A DNA stretch of 64,000 nucleotides, from NCBI GenBank assembly GCA_025655595.1, contig JAHXIO010000005.1:620001-684000 (forward strand). Reading direction: 5' to 3'. A model generated the notes under the pieces. The model did no database searches. It was not told the DNA's origin and saw nothing but the letters and a program-made list of their open reading frames with translations. The DNA comes from Candidatus Thiodiazotropha sp. (ex Monitilora ramsayi) (GTDB taxonomy: Bacteria; Pseudomonadota; Gammaproteobacteria; Chromatiales; Chromatiaceae). Made by a program: the position numbers and the translations under genes. Below are positions 44,825 through 52,706 of the stretch, piece by piece (positions within the stretch are counted from its first letter, which is position 1; every line of letters starts with the position of its first letter).

Positions 44825-46141
44825 ATGGTTTTCAATTCCATAAGGCCTTCCTTGGCACTGGCAGCTGTTGCCTGTCTTTTTGTGCCGGATGTGATTTTGG
44901 CCGACGATACAACCATGAACGCCGCCAATACCGGCTGGATCATGACTTCGACAGCCTTGGTGCTGTTTATGACGCTACCCGGGCTGGCCATGTTCTACGG
45001 TGGCCTGGTACGGTCAAAAAATGTGCTCTCCGTGCTCATGCAGTGTTTCGCCATTGCAGGGTTGATATCGATTCTGTGGTTGGTGGCCGGTTACAGTCTG
45101 GCTTTCGGTGAGGGAAATGACTGGATCGGCGATTTCAGCAGGGTATTGATGGCGGGTGTCGGCAAAGAGACCCTCTCCGGCGATATTCCGGAATCCCTTT
45201 TTATGCTGTTTCAGATGACGTTTGCGATCATTACCCCCGCACTGATCGTAGGCGGTTTCGCAGAGCGCATGCGTTTTTCCGCGATGCTCTTGTTCAGTGG
45301 CATCTGGCTCTTTGTCGTCTATGTACCTGTCACCCACTGGGTTTGGGGTGGTGGCTGGCTCGGTAATATGGGTTTGTATGACTTTGCAGGCGGTACCGTA
45401 GTGCATATCACTGCTGGTGTTGCAGCGCTGGTTGCGGCGATGGTGATGGGGCCCCGTAACGGTTTCGGCACCTCATCCATGATGCCGCACAACATGACCA
45501 TGACTATCGCCGGCGCCGGTATGCTGTGGGTGGGCTGGTTTGGTTTCAACGGCGGCAGCGCACTGGCGGCAGACGGCAGCGCGGCTATGGCCATGCTGGT
45601 GACACATATCTCTGCCGCGACGGGCGCTATGACCTGGCTGGTGAGGGAGTGGATAAAATTTGGTAAGCCCAGTGCATTGGGTGCTGTCACCGGCATGGTA
45701 GCCGGTCTCGGTACGATTACGCCTGCATCCGGTTTTGTCGGACCTGCGGGTGCGCTGATCATCGGTCTGTTGGCTGGCATCGTCTGCTTTTCCGCCACCA
45801 ACTATCTCAAGCAGGTATTGAAGATAGACGATTCGCTGGACGTCTTTCCTGTTCATGGTGTCGGCGGTGTTTTGGGGACATTCCTCGCCGGTATCTTCTC
45901 TTCCACCTCTCTGGGTGTTTTTTCCGGCTACGGTTTTGCGGACGGGATCTCATCCATCGGCGGTCAGCTGAAGGTGCAGACAATCGGTATCGTAGTCACG
46001 ATGGTCTTTACCGCCGTCGCCAGCTACGCGATTCTCAAACTGGTGGATCATCTGGTCGGATTGCGTGTCGACAGGGAAGAAGAGATCGAAGGCCTCGATA
46101 TCGTGCTGCATGATGAGCGGGGCTATAACGAGATCGGTTGA
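44825..46141 (+). CDS. amtB: Ammonium transporter
   Basis: 438 residues. A cleavable signal peptide (about 1-26) and eleven membrane helices fit Amt. Signature segments include GLAMFYGGLVRSKNVLS, VYVPVTHWVWGG (first pore His), DFAGGTVVHITAGVAALVAA, NGGSALAADGSAAMA and FPVHGVGGVLGTFLAG (second His). It conducts ammonia across the inner membrane after stripping the proton. glnK, the usual partner that blocks the channel, is not next to it. No sigma-54 promoter was recognised upstream, which is unusual for amtB in gammaproteobacteria. Confidence 0.96.
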   Translation: MVFNSIRPSLALAAVACLFVPDVILADDTTMNAANTGWIMTSTALVLFMTLPGLAMFYGGLVRSKNVLSVLMQCFAIAGLISILWLVAGYSLAFGEGNDWIGDFSRVLMAGVGKETLSGDIPESLFMLFQMTFAIITPALIVGGFAERMRFSAMLLFSGIWLFVVYVPVTHWVWGGGWLGNMGLYDFAGGTVVHITAGVAALVAAMVMGPRNGFGTSSMMPHNMTMTIAGAGMLWVGWFGFNGGSALAADGSAAMAMLVTHISAATGAMTWLVREWIKFGKPSALGAVTGMVAGLGTITPASGFVGPAGALIIGLLAGIVCFSATNYLKQVLKIDDSLDVFPVHGVGGVLGTFLAGIFSSTSLGVFSGYGFADGISSIGGQLKVQTIGIVVTMVFTAVASYAILKLVDHLVGLRVDREEEIEGLDIVLHDERGYNEIG

Positions 46142-46218
46142 TATATTGCCGTCCAACCGTATCACCAGGTAGTTCTGAAATCATATCCCGCCTCTCTCCT
46201 CACAGGAGGGGGCAGGAT

Positions 46219-46243
46219 GGGGTCTGATTGTTGAATCATCCCC
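46219..46243. terminator. Hairpin between convergent amtB and queD
   Basis: GGGG and CCCC enclose a second stem TGATT/AATCA with the loop GTTG. There is no T run on either side, so it is at best a weak or Rho-assisted terminator. Confidence 0.3.
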
Positions 46244-46333
46244 TGAGCCCACATAGTAGGGAAACTTTCAATGACGATGGGGGGTAAGTAACAATCGGTG
46301 CCGGCTATGAGGCACTATTCTCAGCCGACCCCA

Positions 46334-46738
46334 TCAGTCGCGCCGGTAGCTGGCCAGGGCGCTGTCTGTCTCGTAGATAGAGACCTCCACCACGGGAAAA
46401 CCGCCTGCTGATACCTGGTCGAAGATGAGTCTGGCGATGTTCTCTGCCGTCGGGTTACTCTGCATGACGAAGATACGCTCCCCCGCAGCCTGCAGCCCGG
46501 ATAGCACCGGATCCGCCTCGTGCAGCAGCATATTGTGATCCAGATTCTCACCGATCCATGCCTTGGCGTAATCGCCTATGTCGCTGAAATCGCAAACCAT
46601 GCCCATTTCATCCAATGTGTCGGACTCGAGTCGGATCACTGCGGTGGCATTGTGGCCATGCAGGTGCCGGCACTTCCCCTGATGATTGAGGAGCCGGTGT
46701 CCGTAGCAGAAATGGACTTCTTTGGTGACGCTGTACAT
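46334..46738 (-). CDS. queD: 6-carboxy-tetrahydropterin synthase (QueD/PTPS family)
   Basis: 134 residues from the ATG at 46738, which matches QueD length (E. coli 121). The frame stays open upstream to 47113, but that part overlaps the gene at 46886 and is probably not translated; a GTG at 46819 would add 27 residues. The zinc-binding histidines are in HFCYGHRL and HLHGHN, and the catalytic Cys is in GKCRHLHGH. The C-terminus PTAENIARLIF is typical. QueD converts dihydroneopterin triphosphate to the queuosine precursor. Other queuosine genes are not in the window. Confidence 0.88.
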   Translation of the reverse strand: MYSVTKEVHFCYGHRLLNHQGKCRHLHGHNATAVIRLESDTLDEMGMVCDFSDIGDYAKAWIGENLDHNMLLHEADPVLSGLQAAGERIFVMQSNPTAENIARLIFDQVSAGGFPVVEVSIYETDSALASYRRD

Positions 46739-46885
46739 GGCACGGGAAAGGGTCGATTCGAGAGGTGCAGAGTATACGGTCTGTTGTCGGCTTGCGCCAT
46801 CCCAGACCCGATTCTCCACGACAAAGTAAAGTAATCCGTTGTTCAGACGACATAGGGAGATAGAGTCCTTTGCCGGAAAATCGTT

Positions 46886-47353
46886 ATGGATGAGCAGAAT
46901 GAATTTATCGATGTCGCGAGAGAAGCGGTCTCGCAGCTCAGACGCCTGTCCAAGGACTTTCCCCAACTCACCTCGCAGCATGTGAAGATCGCCCTGGAGA
47001 CCTGGGATGAGGATATGTTCCGCAAAGGTGAGCTGGTCTGGCTTGAGAAGGAGCGGAAACGGCTGGAGAGAAACGCCATGGAGAGCCGTGCCGTCGAGCT
47101 GATCGAGGCGCAAATGATGGATGATGCGCTGGATATGATGAATGAGGAGTTCTCAAGGGATATGGGCTACGATGCCCTGATCGACCTGGTCGGAAGAGAA
47201 CGGTATATCAGTGCATTGCAGCGAGAGGCAATAGAATTGAAGCATAACTCCATCTCGCCGGAACAGACGGCCGATCTGTGGAATAGCTGCGGCAAGCCCC
47301 CCGTGGGCGGAGGCCGATGGACCGCCACGGCTGTCTCCGTATTGATGCGTTGA
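46886..47353 (+). CDS. Unknown acidic helical protein
   Basis: 155 residues, family not recognised. Composition is strongly charged, with predicted helices and a short coiled-coil (GELVWLEKERKRLERNAMES, IEAQMMDDALDMMNEEF). There is no signal peptide or membrane helix. The C-terminus is glycine-rich (CGKPPVGGGRWTATA). It is divergent from queD and ends exactly where the convergent phosphopantetheinyl transferase gene ends. It has no clear ribosome-binding site, but its codon use and composition look coding. Confidence 0.65.
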   Translation: MDEQNEFIDVAREAVSQLRRLSKDFPQLTSQHVKIALETWDEDMFRKGELVWLEKERKRLERNAMESRAVELIEAQMMDDALDMMNEEFSRDMGYDALIDLVGRERYISALQREAIELKHNSISPEQTADLWNSCGKPPVGGGRWTATAVSVLMR

Positions 47354-47998
47354 TCAGTCCCGCGCCAGATAACAGGCGGTCAAGAGATGGGTTGAGTCGT
47401 ATCGATAGTGGCCATGGAATGTCAATTCCGGTGGGAAATCAACCTGACATTTATCCGTAGGCCTGAATTTGAAATGCCCCTTGTCGACTTCGGTCAGGTT
47501 CACTGACTGAAATCCAAAATAGCGACCTATCAACGGGTAGTAGCATTTATAGAGGCTCTCTTTGGCGCTGAAAACCAGGCGTTCCGGGAAGGCGTTCCGC
47601 TTGCTCTGCATGAGTTTGGCGTCGGTCTCTGTATGAATATACCGGTCGACTCCTTCGGGGAGTGGTGTCAAGGGCTCCACATCGATGCCCAGACCGGCGA
47701 TCTCGCCATCGCGTGCACACACCGCCAGGCAGAGGTCGCGACAGTGGGCGATGCTGCCGATATAGCCCGCAGGCCATACAGGTTCACGTCTCTCTCCCCG
47801 CAGAATGGCAACATCCGGTGCCTGTAGCAGAGTCAACGCTTTGTGGGCCGCATTTCTGCCAGCCCTGAACTCACGCTGTCGTTTATCAATGGCGCCGTCG
47901 ATCAACGCCTCCTCCTCATCCCGCAACGGGGTATGCCACATCTCCTCATCGGCAATCACGAGGGAGGTGCTGGGTGGGAAAAGAGAGGAGAAGTCCAT
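47354..47998 (-). CDS. 4'-phosphopantetheinyl transferase (EntD/Sfp type)
   Basis: 214 residues. Motifs are FRAGRNAAHKAL, GYIGSIAHCRDL, the magnesium-binding GLGIDVEPL and FSAKESLYKCYYP. It transfers phosphopantetheine from CoA to carrier proteins of fatty-acid, polyketide, siderophore or similar pathways. No such pathway is next to it. In some gammaproteobacteria lacking AcpS an EntD-like enzyme serves the fatty acid ACP. Immediately upstream (48031-48297) is a repeat element that may have displaced its promoter. Confidence 0.92.
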   Translation of the reverse strand: MDFSSLFPPSTSLVIADEEMWHTPLRDEEEALIDGAIDKRQREFRAGRNAAHKALTLLQAPDVAILRGERREPVWPAGYIGSIAHCRDLCLAVCARDGEIAGLGIDVEPLTPLPEGVDRYIHTETDAKLMQSKRNAFPERLVFSAKESLYKCYYPLIGRYFGFQSVNLTEVDKGHFKFRPTDKCQVDFPPELTFHGHYRYDSTHLLTACYLARD

Positions 47999-48030
47999 AC
48001 TGATCCAGTCTGTTGTGATATCGCCATTCT

Positions 48031-48297
48031 AGGGCCTGTTAACACTAATCCAATCGGCTCTGCTGGGGCTGTTTTTTTGCCCAGCAAGGCAGAATGAGCG
48101 AGGTGTAGTCATTCTACATGAGCGAATGATAACGCCGCTGGGCAAAAAAACAGCCCCAGCCCTTCGGGTTACCCCTGAAAAAGCGCCCCTCGGCGTTGCT
48201 CGTCGCTCATTTGGAGTGACCAAACCTCACTCCTCGCGCCTTGACTGGCACTTTTTCAGGGGCAACAGAACCGATTGGATTAGTGTTAACAGGCCCT
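48031..48297. mobile_element. MITE-like composite palindromic repeat element (267 bp)
   Basis: The ends are inverted repeats of about 32 bases: AGGGCCTGTTAACACTAATC (48031-48050) continues to 48062, and its complement ends at 48297, with one mismatch. Inside lie a perfect 24-base inverted pair (48062-48085 and 48137-48160, core CTGTTTTTTTGCCCAGC) and a second pair of 15 in 16 bases (48172-48187 and 48247-48262, core CCCCTGAAAAAG). No coding frame is convincing and no target-site duplication is clear. This nesting suggests a non-autonomous element moved by a transposase elsewhere. Confidence 0.8.
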
Positions 48298-48302
48298 AAC
48301 AG

Positions 48303-48330
48303 CTGACCGTCTGTTGGCGTTTCATATTAT
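48303..48330 (+). promoter_or_regulatory. Promoter of a short transcript unit
   Basis: CTGACC (48303-48308), a 16-base spacer and TATTAT (48325-48330) form a plausible sigma-70 promoter just outside the right end of the repeat element. It points to the small frame at 48379 and the terminator at 48504. Confidence 0.45.
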
Positions 48331-48378
48331 GGGAAAAAACCGGTTGACCCGGTTGCCATGGAAAGGCATGCTGGAGCC

Positions 48379-48480
48379 ATGAAATCGATCAGCAAAAAGC
48401 AGACCTCAGCGTTGCGCCGCCGTTATTCGGTGTGGATGCGCGCACATTCGTCTGCGTCCGGAGGATCGATTCTCAGCTGA
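48379..48480 (+). CDS. Possible small basic protein or RNA gene between promoter and terminator
   Basis: A 33-residue frame, basic and Ser-rich, beginning MKSISKKQTSALRRRYSVWM. An in-frame ATG at 48358 would add seven residues. GGAG lies only two bases before 48379, too close for an ideal ribosome-binding site. It is bounded by a promoter (48303-48330) and a strong terminator (48504-48541). That independent unit of about 200 bases could instead be a small RNA, or a leader controlling the exporter gene downstream. No family is recognised. Confidence 0.35.
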   Translation: MKSISKKQTSALRRRYSVWMRAHSSASGGSILS

Positions 48481-48503
48481 TTGTTTTCTGAATTCGATTC
48501 TAA

Positions 48504-48541
48504 AAAGGCCGCAGATGGCAACATCTGCGGCCTTTTTTGTT
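48504..48541 (+). terminator. Strong intrinsic terminator before the EamA gene
   Basis: AAAAAGGCCGCAGATG and CATCTGCGGCCTTTTTT form a near-perfect stem of about 16 bases with the loop GCAA, followed by a T run. It ends 33 bases before the EamA start, so it either closes the short unit or acts as an attenuator. Confidence 0.9.
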
Positions 48542-48574
48542 TGGGCTGTTTTTTTACACTAAGGAGAAATTCTC

Positions 48575-49483
48575 ATGTCTGTTCCAGCCGCCTATATTGG
48601 GGTTGTGCTGATCTGGAGTACCACGCCACTTGCCATCAAATGGAGTGGAGAGGGTGTGGGTTATCTATTCGGCGTTACCGGACGAATGGTGATCGGTGTG
48701 GTGCTGGCGCTACTGGTTCTACAGCTGGCTGGCCTGCGTCTGCGTTGGAACAGGCAGGCGCGAAAAACCTATCTGGTGGCGGGACTGGGAATCTATTTTG
48801 CCATGACGGCAGCCTATTGGTCTGCACAACACATCCCCTCCGGGTGGATATCAGTGGTATTTGGACTCTCTCCCATCGTTACCGGTTTGATGGCGAGGTT
48901 CTGGCTAAATGAGCAGGGCCTGACCCCGCCACGGATACTGGCCCTGCTGATAGCACTTGCGGGATTGGCTGTGATTTTTGGCGTCGGTACAGAGGCTGGC
49001 GCCCAGGCCGTGTGGGGGCTCTCAGGTATGCTGGTTTCCGTACTATGCCACTCTGCCAGCGCGGTCTGGATCAAGCGTCTCGATGCGAGATTGCATGGTT
49101 TAACAGTGACGGCAGGCGGGTTGATCGTAGCAGTTCCCCTGTTTTTGTTGAGCTGGTTTCTACAAGGCCAGTCCTGGCCGACAGTGGTCGATGCCAGAAC
49201 CCTGGGTTCAATTCTCTACCTGGGTATCGTCGGCTCGGTGCTGGGATTTGCGCTCTACTTCTATCTGCTGCGCCATGTCGAAACGACCCGTGTCGCATTG
49301 ATTACCTTAATGACACCGGTCATCGCCTTGTTAGCAGGCCAATGGCTCAACGGCGAGGTGGTCGATGACAGAATCTGGGTGGGTACGCTGATGATCATGC
49401 TCGGGTTGTTCGGCTTCGAGCTGGGTAGCCGTTTTTGGCCTCAACTACGGCCCAGCAGACCCAGTGAGAGCGAGGGCCAATAG
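48575..49483 (+). CDS. EamA/DMT-family exporter
   Basis: 302 residues with ten hydrophobic helices in two EamA halves (about 5-140 and 150-290). The start PAAYIGVVLIWSTTPLAIKW and FGLSPIVTGLMARFWLNEQ are typical of the drug/metabolite transporter superfamily. Such proteins export amino acids, metabolites or toxic compounds; the substrate is unknown. TAAGGAG precedes the ATG. Its last 43 bases overlap the convergent TRAP permease gene, so one would expect transcriptional interference. A strong terminator lies just upstream. Confidence 0.92.
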   Translation: MSVPAAYIGVVLIWSTTPLAIKWSGEGVGYLFGVTGRMVIGVVLALLVLQLAGLRLRWNRQARKTYLVAGLGIYFAMTAAYWSAQHIPSGWISVVFGLSPIVTGLMARFWLNEQGLTPPRILALLIALAGLAVIFGVGTEAGAQAVWGLSGMLVSVLCHSASAVWIKRLDARLHGLTVTAGGLIVAVPLFLLSWFLQGQSWPTVVDARTLGSILYLGIVGSVLGFALYFYLLRHVETTRVALITLMTPVIALLAGQWLNGEVVDDRIWVGTLMIMLGLFGFELGSRFWPQLRPSRPSESEGQ

Positions 49484-50715
49484 GTGATCAGGAGAACCGC
49501 GCCGAACAGGAGCAGAAACCAGGGAAGGGTGGCGCGGTAGATCTCGGTCACCGGGCGATCGAAGCGGTAACTGGCGATAAAGAGATTCATCCCGACCGGT
49601 GGGGTGAAGTAGCCGATCTGCATGTTGGCCAGGAAGATGATACCCAGATGGATCGGGTCGATGCCGTATTGCAGGGCGACCGGCAGTAACAAGGGTACCA
49701 TCAGCACCAGTGCGGAGAAGATATCAAGCATGGTGCCGAGGATGAGAAGAAAGATGTTGAGCAGTATCAGAAAGGTCAACGGATCGGAGACCCGTTCGTG
49801 CAGCCAGTTGAAGAGCTCGGTGGGGACCTCCTGGTCGATCAGGTAATTTGTGGAGGCGAGTGAAAGTCCCAGGATGATGAGGATGCCTCCGACCAGCAGC
49901 ATCGCCTCTCTCATCACTGACGGCAGTCGCTGCAGGGTTATCTCCCGGTGGATGAAGACCTCGACCACAAGGACATAGAAAGCAGTCACGGCGGCTGCTT
50001 CGGAGATGGCGAAGTAACCGCTGTAGACCCCGCCGAGGACGATTACCGGCAAGGGTAGTTCCCAGGCAGCCTCTTTTAATGCAGCCAAGGCTTCGGTTTT
50101 GGAGAAACTGGCCAGTGTGACGTGTCGGCTCGACCAATAGCTCCAGGCAATTAGAATCAGCAACATCAGGAGGCCGGGCAGTATGCCGGCGATGAACATC
50201 TCCTCCACGCTGATGGACCCGCCGATACCCAGTTGTTGAGCAACCACGGCATATAGGATCAGGGGTAGGGCGGGCGCAAAGAGCAGCCCTAAACTGCCTG
50301 AAGTTGTGACCAGGCCCAGGCTGAAATTGTCTCGATATCCCGCCTCTTTCAGTGCCGGATAGAGCAGGGCGCCGAGGGCCACAATAGTGACGCCAGACGC
50401 GCCGGTAAAAGCGGTAAATAGGGCGCAGGCCACCAGCGCCACGAAAGCCAACCCTCCCGGCATCCAGCCAAGCAGTGCCTGGGTGAGGCGCACCAGCCGA
50501 TGGGGAGCGTTACTTTCGCTGAGCAGATAGCCGGCAAAGGTGAAAAGCGGTATGGCCAGCAGCACCGGCATCTCTGCAAGACGGAAAAACTCGATGGCCA
50601 CCACCGAGAGATCGATCTCCGACTGATAGAACCCCCAGAGGGCGCTGGCGCCGATAATGGCGAATAAGGGGGCACCGAAGAGTGCCAACAGGATCAGACC
50701 CAGCAGAATAAGCAC
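49441..50715 (-). CDS. dctM: TRAP transporter large permease subunit
   Basis: 424 residues with about twelve membrane helices. The ALWGFYQSEIDLS start, PLFTFAGYLLSESNAPHRL and the C-terminal GIIFLANMQIGYFTPPVGMNLF are DctM hallmarks. It uses the sodium gradient to import a solute delivered by DctP. It overlaps dctQ by one base and the convergent EamA gene by 43. The group belongs with the gene set tatT-dctP-cupin-dctQ-dctM read on the minus strand. Confidence 0.95.
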   Translation of the reverse strand: MLILLGLILLALFGAPLFAIIGASALWGFYQSEIDLSVVAIEFFRLAEMPVLLAIPLFTFAGYLLSESNAPHRLVRLTQALLGWMPGGLAFVALVACALFTAFTGASGVTIVALGALLYPALKEAGYRDNFSLGLVTTSGSLGLLFAPALPLILYAVVAQQLGIGGSISVEEMFIAGILPGLLMLLILIAWSYWSSRHVTLASFSKTEALAALKEAAWELPLPVIVLGGVYSGYFAISEAAAVTAFYVLVVEVFIHREITLQRLPSVMREAMLLVGGILIILGLSLASTNYLIDQEVPTELFNWLHERVSDPLTFLILLNIFLLILGTMLDIFSALVLMVPLLLPVALQYGIDPIHLGIIFLANMQIGYFTPPVGMNLFIASYRFDRPVTEIYRATLPWFLLLFGAVLLITYWPSLSLGLLGRS

Positions 50716-51200
50716 TATTTAGCGACCCGAAGCAGGCGCAGCGGCGCACTGAAAAAAAATCGAACGGCCATGATTGCAAAACCGATGGGGATGATGATCT
50801 CTCCCAACCAGGCAGGCAGGCTGCCGAAGAGTTGTGTGCCGTCCTGCCATTCCAGGTAGACCAGACGCCCTGCGTGCCAGCTGATGATGGCGCAGACGAA
50901 GGCGCTGAAGAGGTCGTTGATGCTCTGGCTGATGCGCTTGCCCCGGCTGCTTAAAAAGCGGGAGAAGAGGTCGATGCGGATGTGCCGGTCGTCGTGGGTG
51001 GCGGCAATGGCTCCCAGTAGTGCCAGCCAAAGCACCATCAGGCGCAGAGAAGGGTCGGCCCAGAAGAGCCCGGTATCAAACAGGTTACGTAACAGGATCT
51101 GTCCGGTCGCCAATAGAATCATGACACTCAACATGAGTGCCATCAGCCCCTCTTCCATTCGGATGCTGAGTGTTTTCAACCTTTCAAGGATGGTGATCAT
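50715..51200 (-). CDS. dctQ: TRAP transporter small permease subunit
   Basis: 161 residues from the ATG at 51200; the frame is open upstream to 51407 but only the part from MITILERLKTL looks like DctQ. It has four membrane helices and ends in a short basic tail. DctQ docks with DctM to form the membrane part of the TRAP transporter. It overlaps dctM by one base. Confidence 0.93.
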   Translation of the reverse strand: MITILERLKTLSIRMEEGLMALMLSVMILLATGQILLRNLFDTGLFWADPSLRLMVLWLALLGAIAATHDDRHIRIDLFSRFLSSRGKRISQSINDLFSAFVCAIISWHAGRLVYLEWQDGTQLFGSLPAWLGEIIIPIGFAIMAVRFFFSAPLRLLRVAK

Positions 51201-51244
51201 GACCGGTGAATTATAGGGGTTTGACAAGTTGGCGTGTAGCGTCT

Positions 51245-51556
51245 TCAGCGGATATGGATCGCCAGCCAGATACAGTGAGGTTGATGGCTGGTTGTCAAAA
51301 CCCGGTGTGGCGTATTGGCGGGAATCATGACGCTGTCGCCCCGATGCAACTGATGGACGCTCTCGCCCATTTCCAGTCTGGCGCTGCCCTGCAGTACGCA
51401 GACCCACTCATCGTGAGGTTGCGCGTTGATCTCAGTGACGGTTTCCGGAGGGCTGAGGATGCGCTCGATGGTGACATTCCTGTGCTCAAGCAGACGATCA
51501 AACTGCTCACTTTGTCCTTCAGCCTTATCGGGTTTAAACAGATTGGTAAGGGACAT
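51245..51556 (-). CDS. Small cupin protein within the TRAP cluster
   Basis: 103 residues forming a single cupin barrel. The motif around PHDEWVCVLQGSARLEMGE and PANTPHRVLTT holds histidines and an acid of the metal-binding site. Small cupins bind metals and small ligands and can be dioxygenases, isomerases or sensors. Its position between dctP and dctQ suggests it handles or senses the imported solute; this is inference. Confidence 0.85.
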   Translation of the reverse strand: MSLTNLFKPDKAEGQSEQFDRLLEHRNVTIERILSPPETVTEINAQPHDEWVCVLQGSARLEMGESVHQLHRGDSVMIPANTPHRVLTTSHQPHCIWLAIHIR

Positions 51557-51688
51557 GGGAGGGGTACCTGTCGGGTCTCGGAATGAAGACTGTGACAGAG
51601 TGTGACAGAAACCGGCCTTATCCGCAGCGTCTATATTACAATTCCCTCATCATGGGATTGTGGTGTCCAGGACTCTGATCTGTCCTGA

Positions 51689-52705
51689 TTACCTGTCCGC
51701 TTTTGTGCTGTCACGCTGTGTGCTGATCAGTTCCTGCATCTGTGAGAGCATGCTTGCATTGAATTTACCCTGTGACGAGAGAGTGCCGAGAATTCCATTG
51801 GCGTGTTTTTCCCATGCCTGCTGTTGTGCCAGCGTTGGCTGGACGGGGGAGATTCCCTGTTTTTTCAGGGCAGCCAGAGCCTGTTGATTGTCTTGCCGGT
51901 TGATTGTATCGATCTCATAGAAAGTCGCTTGCAGAGTCTCGGTCAGGATGCGGCGGTCGGCTTCGTCAAGCCGGGCCAGCGCCTTCTCCTTGATCACCAG
52001 TGTCGCGTAGAGATAGGCCAGAGGCACCTGGGTCAGATATTTCACCCGGGTGTGCCACTGCAGGGCGATGGCGCCAATCGGTGAGCTGGCAATGGTGTCG
52101 ATCAGGCCTGTCTGTAGACCGGTCATGACATCCGTGACCGGCAAAGGTATGGGCGATATGCCAAGCGCTTTGAACATACGGGCGTTGATCTCGTCCCCCT
52201 CCGGGATCCAGATTTTAAGTCCGCGCATGTCATCGGTGGTTTTGACGGGAGAGTTGGAGAGCAGATAGGCGAAGCCCCCCTCGCTAAGGCCAAAGCTGAT
52301 GAATCCCTCCTGCTGTAGCCCGGCAATGATCTTTTGATCCATCTGTCGGCGAACGGCGTCCACTTCCTGCAGATTGCGGAATTGGAATGGCAGGGTATAG
52401 AGATGGGCATCTGAATAGATAGAAGTCAGACCTCCTCCGGTGAGTGCGCCGCCGTGCAGCTGTCCGACCCGGATTTTACGCAACACACTGTTGTCATTGC
52501 CCATGACGCCGCCGGGATAGAAGCGCAGTTTGACCCGCCCGTCGGTCTTCTGCTTTATCTGATCCGCCGCCTGTCGCATTTTTTTCATCCAACTGGTGCC
52601 GTCCGGTGCCACAGTGGCGATTTTTAGGGTAGTGGCACCATGCAGGGAAGGTGTTATGCATATGAGAAGGAGCAGGGTCGTTAAGAGACGGGGCATTGTT
52701 GTCAT
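51689..52705 (-). CDS. dctP: TRAP transporter substrate-binding protein
   Basis: 338 residues with a signal peptide (about 1-23). DctP motifs include VAPDGTSWMKKMRQAADQIK, LRFYPGGVMGND, and the middle segment GLKIWIPEGDEINARMFKALG, with the substrate-contact Arg expected near residue 150. It binds the solute in the periplasm and passes it to DctQM. It begins one base after tatT ends. It is paired with a TatT lipoprotein, a combination known from Treponema pallidum TatP/TatT, where hydrophobic ligands have been proposed. Confidence 0.94.
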   Translation of the reverse strand: MTTMPRLLTTLLLLICITPSLHGATTLKIATVAPDGTSWMKKMRQAADQIKQKTDGRVKLRFYPGGVMGNDNSVLRKIRVGQLHGGALTGGGLTSIYSDAHLYTLPFQFRNLQEVDAVRRQMDQKIIAGLQQEGFISFGLSEGGFAYLLSNSPVKTTDDMRGLKIWIPEGDEINARMFKALGISPIPLPVTDVMTGLQTGLIDTIASSPIGAIALQWHTRVKYLTQVPLAYLYATLVIKEKALARLDEADRRILTETLQATFYEIDTINRQDNQQALAALKKQGISPVQPTLAQQQAWEKHANGILGTLSSQGKFNASMLSQMQELISTQRDSTKADR

Positions 52706-52706
52706 C

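Noticed and set aside
46739-47113. Extension of the queD frame by 125 residues upstream of its ATG.
   Set aside because: It overlaps the start of the divergent gene at 46886, and the family ends at about 121-135 residues. A GTG at 46819 remains possible.
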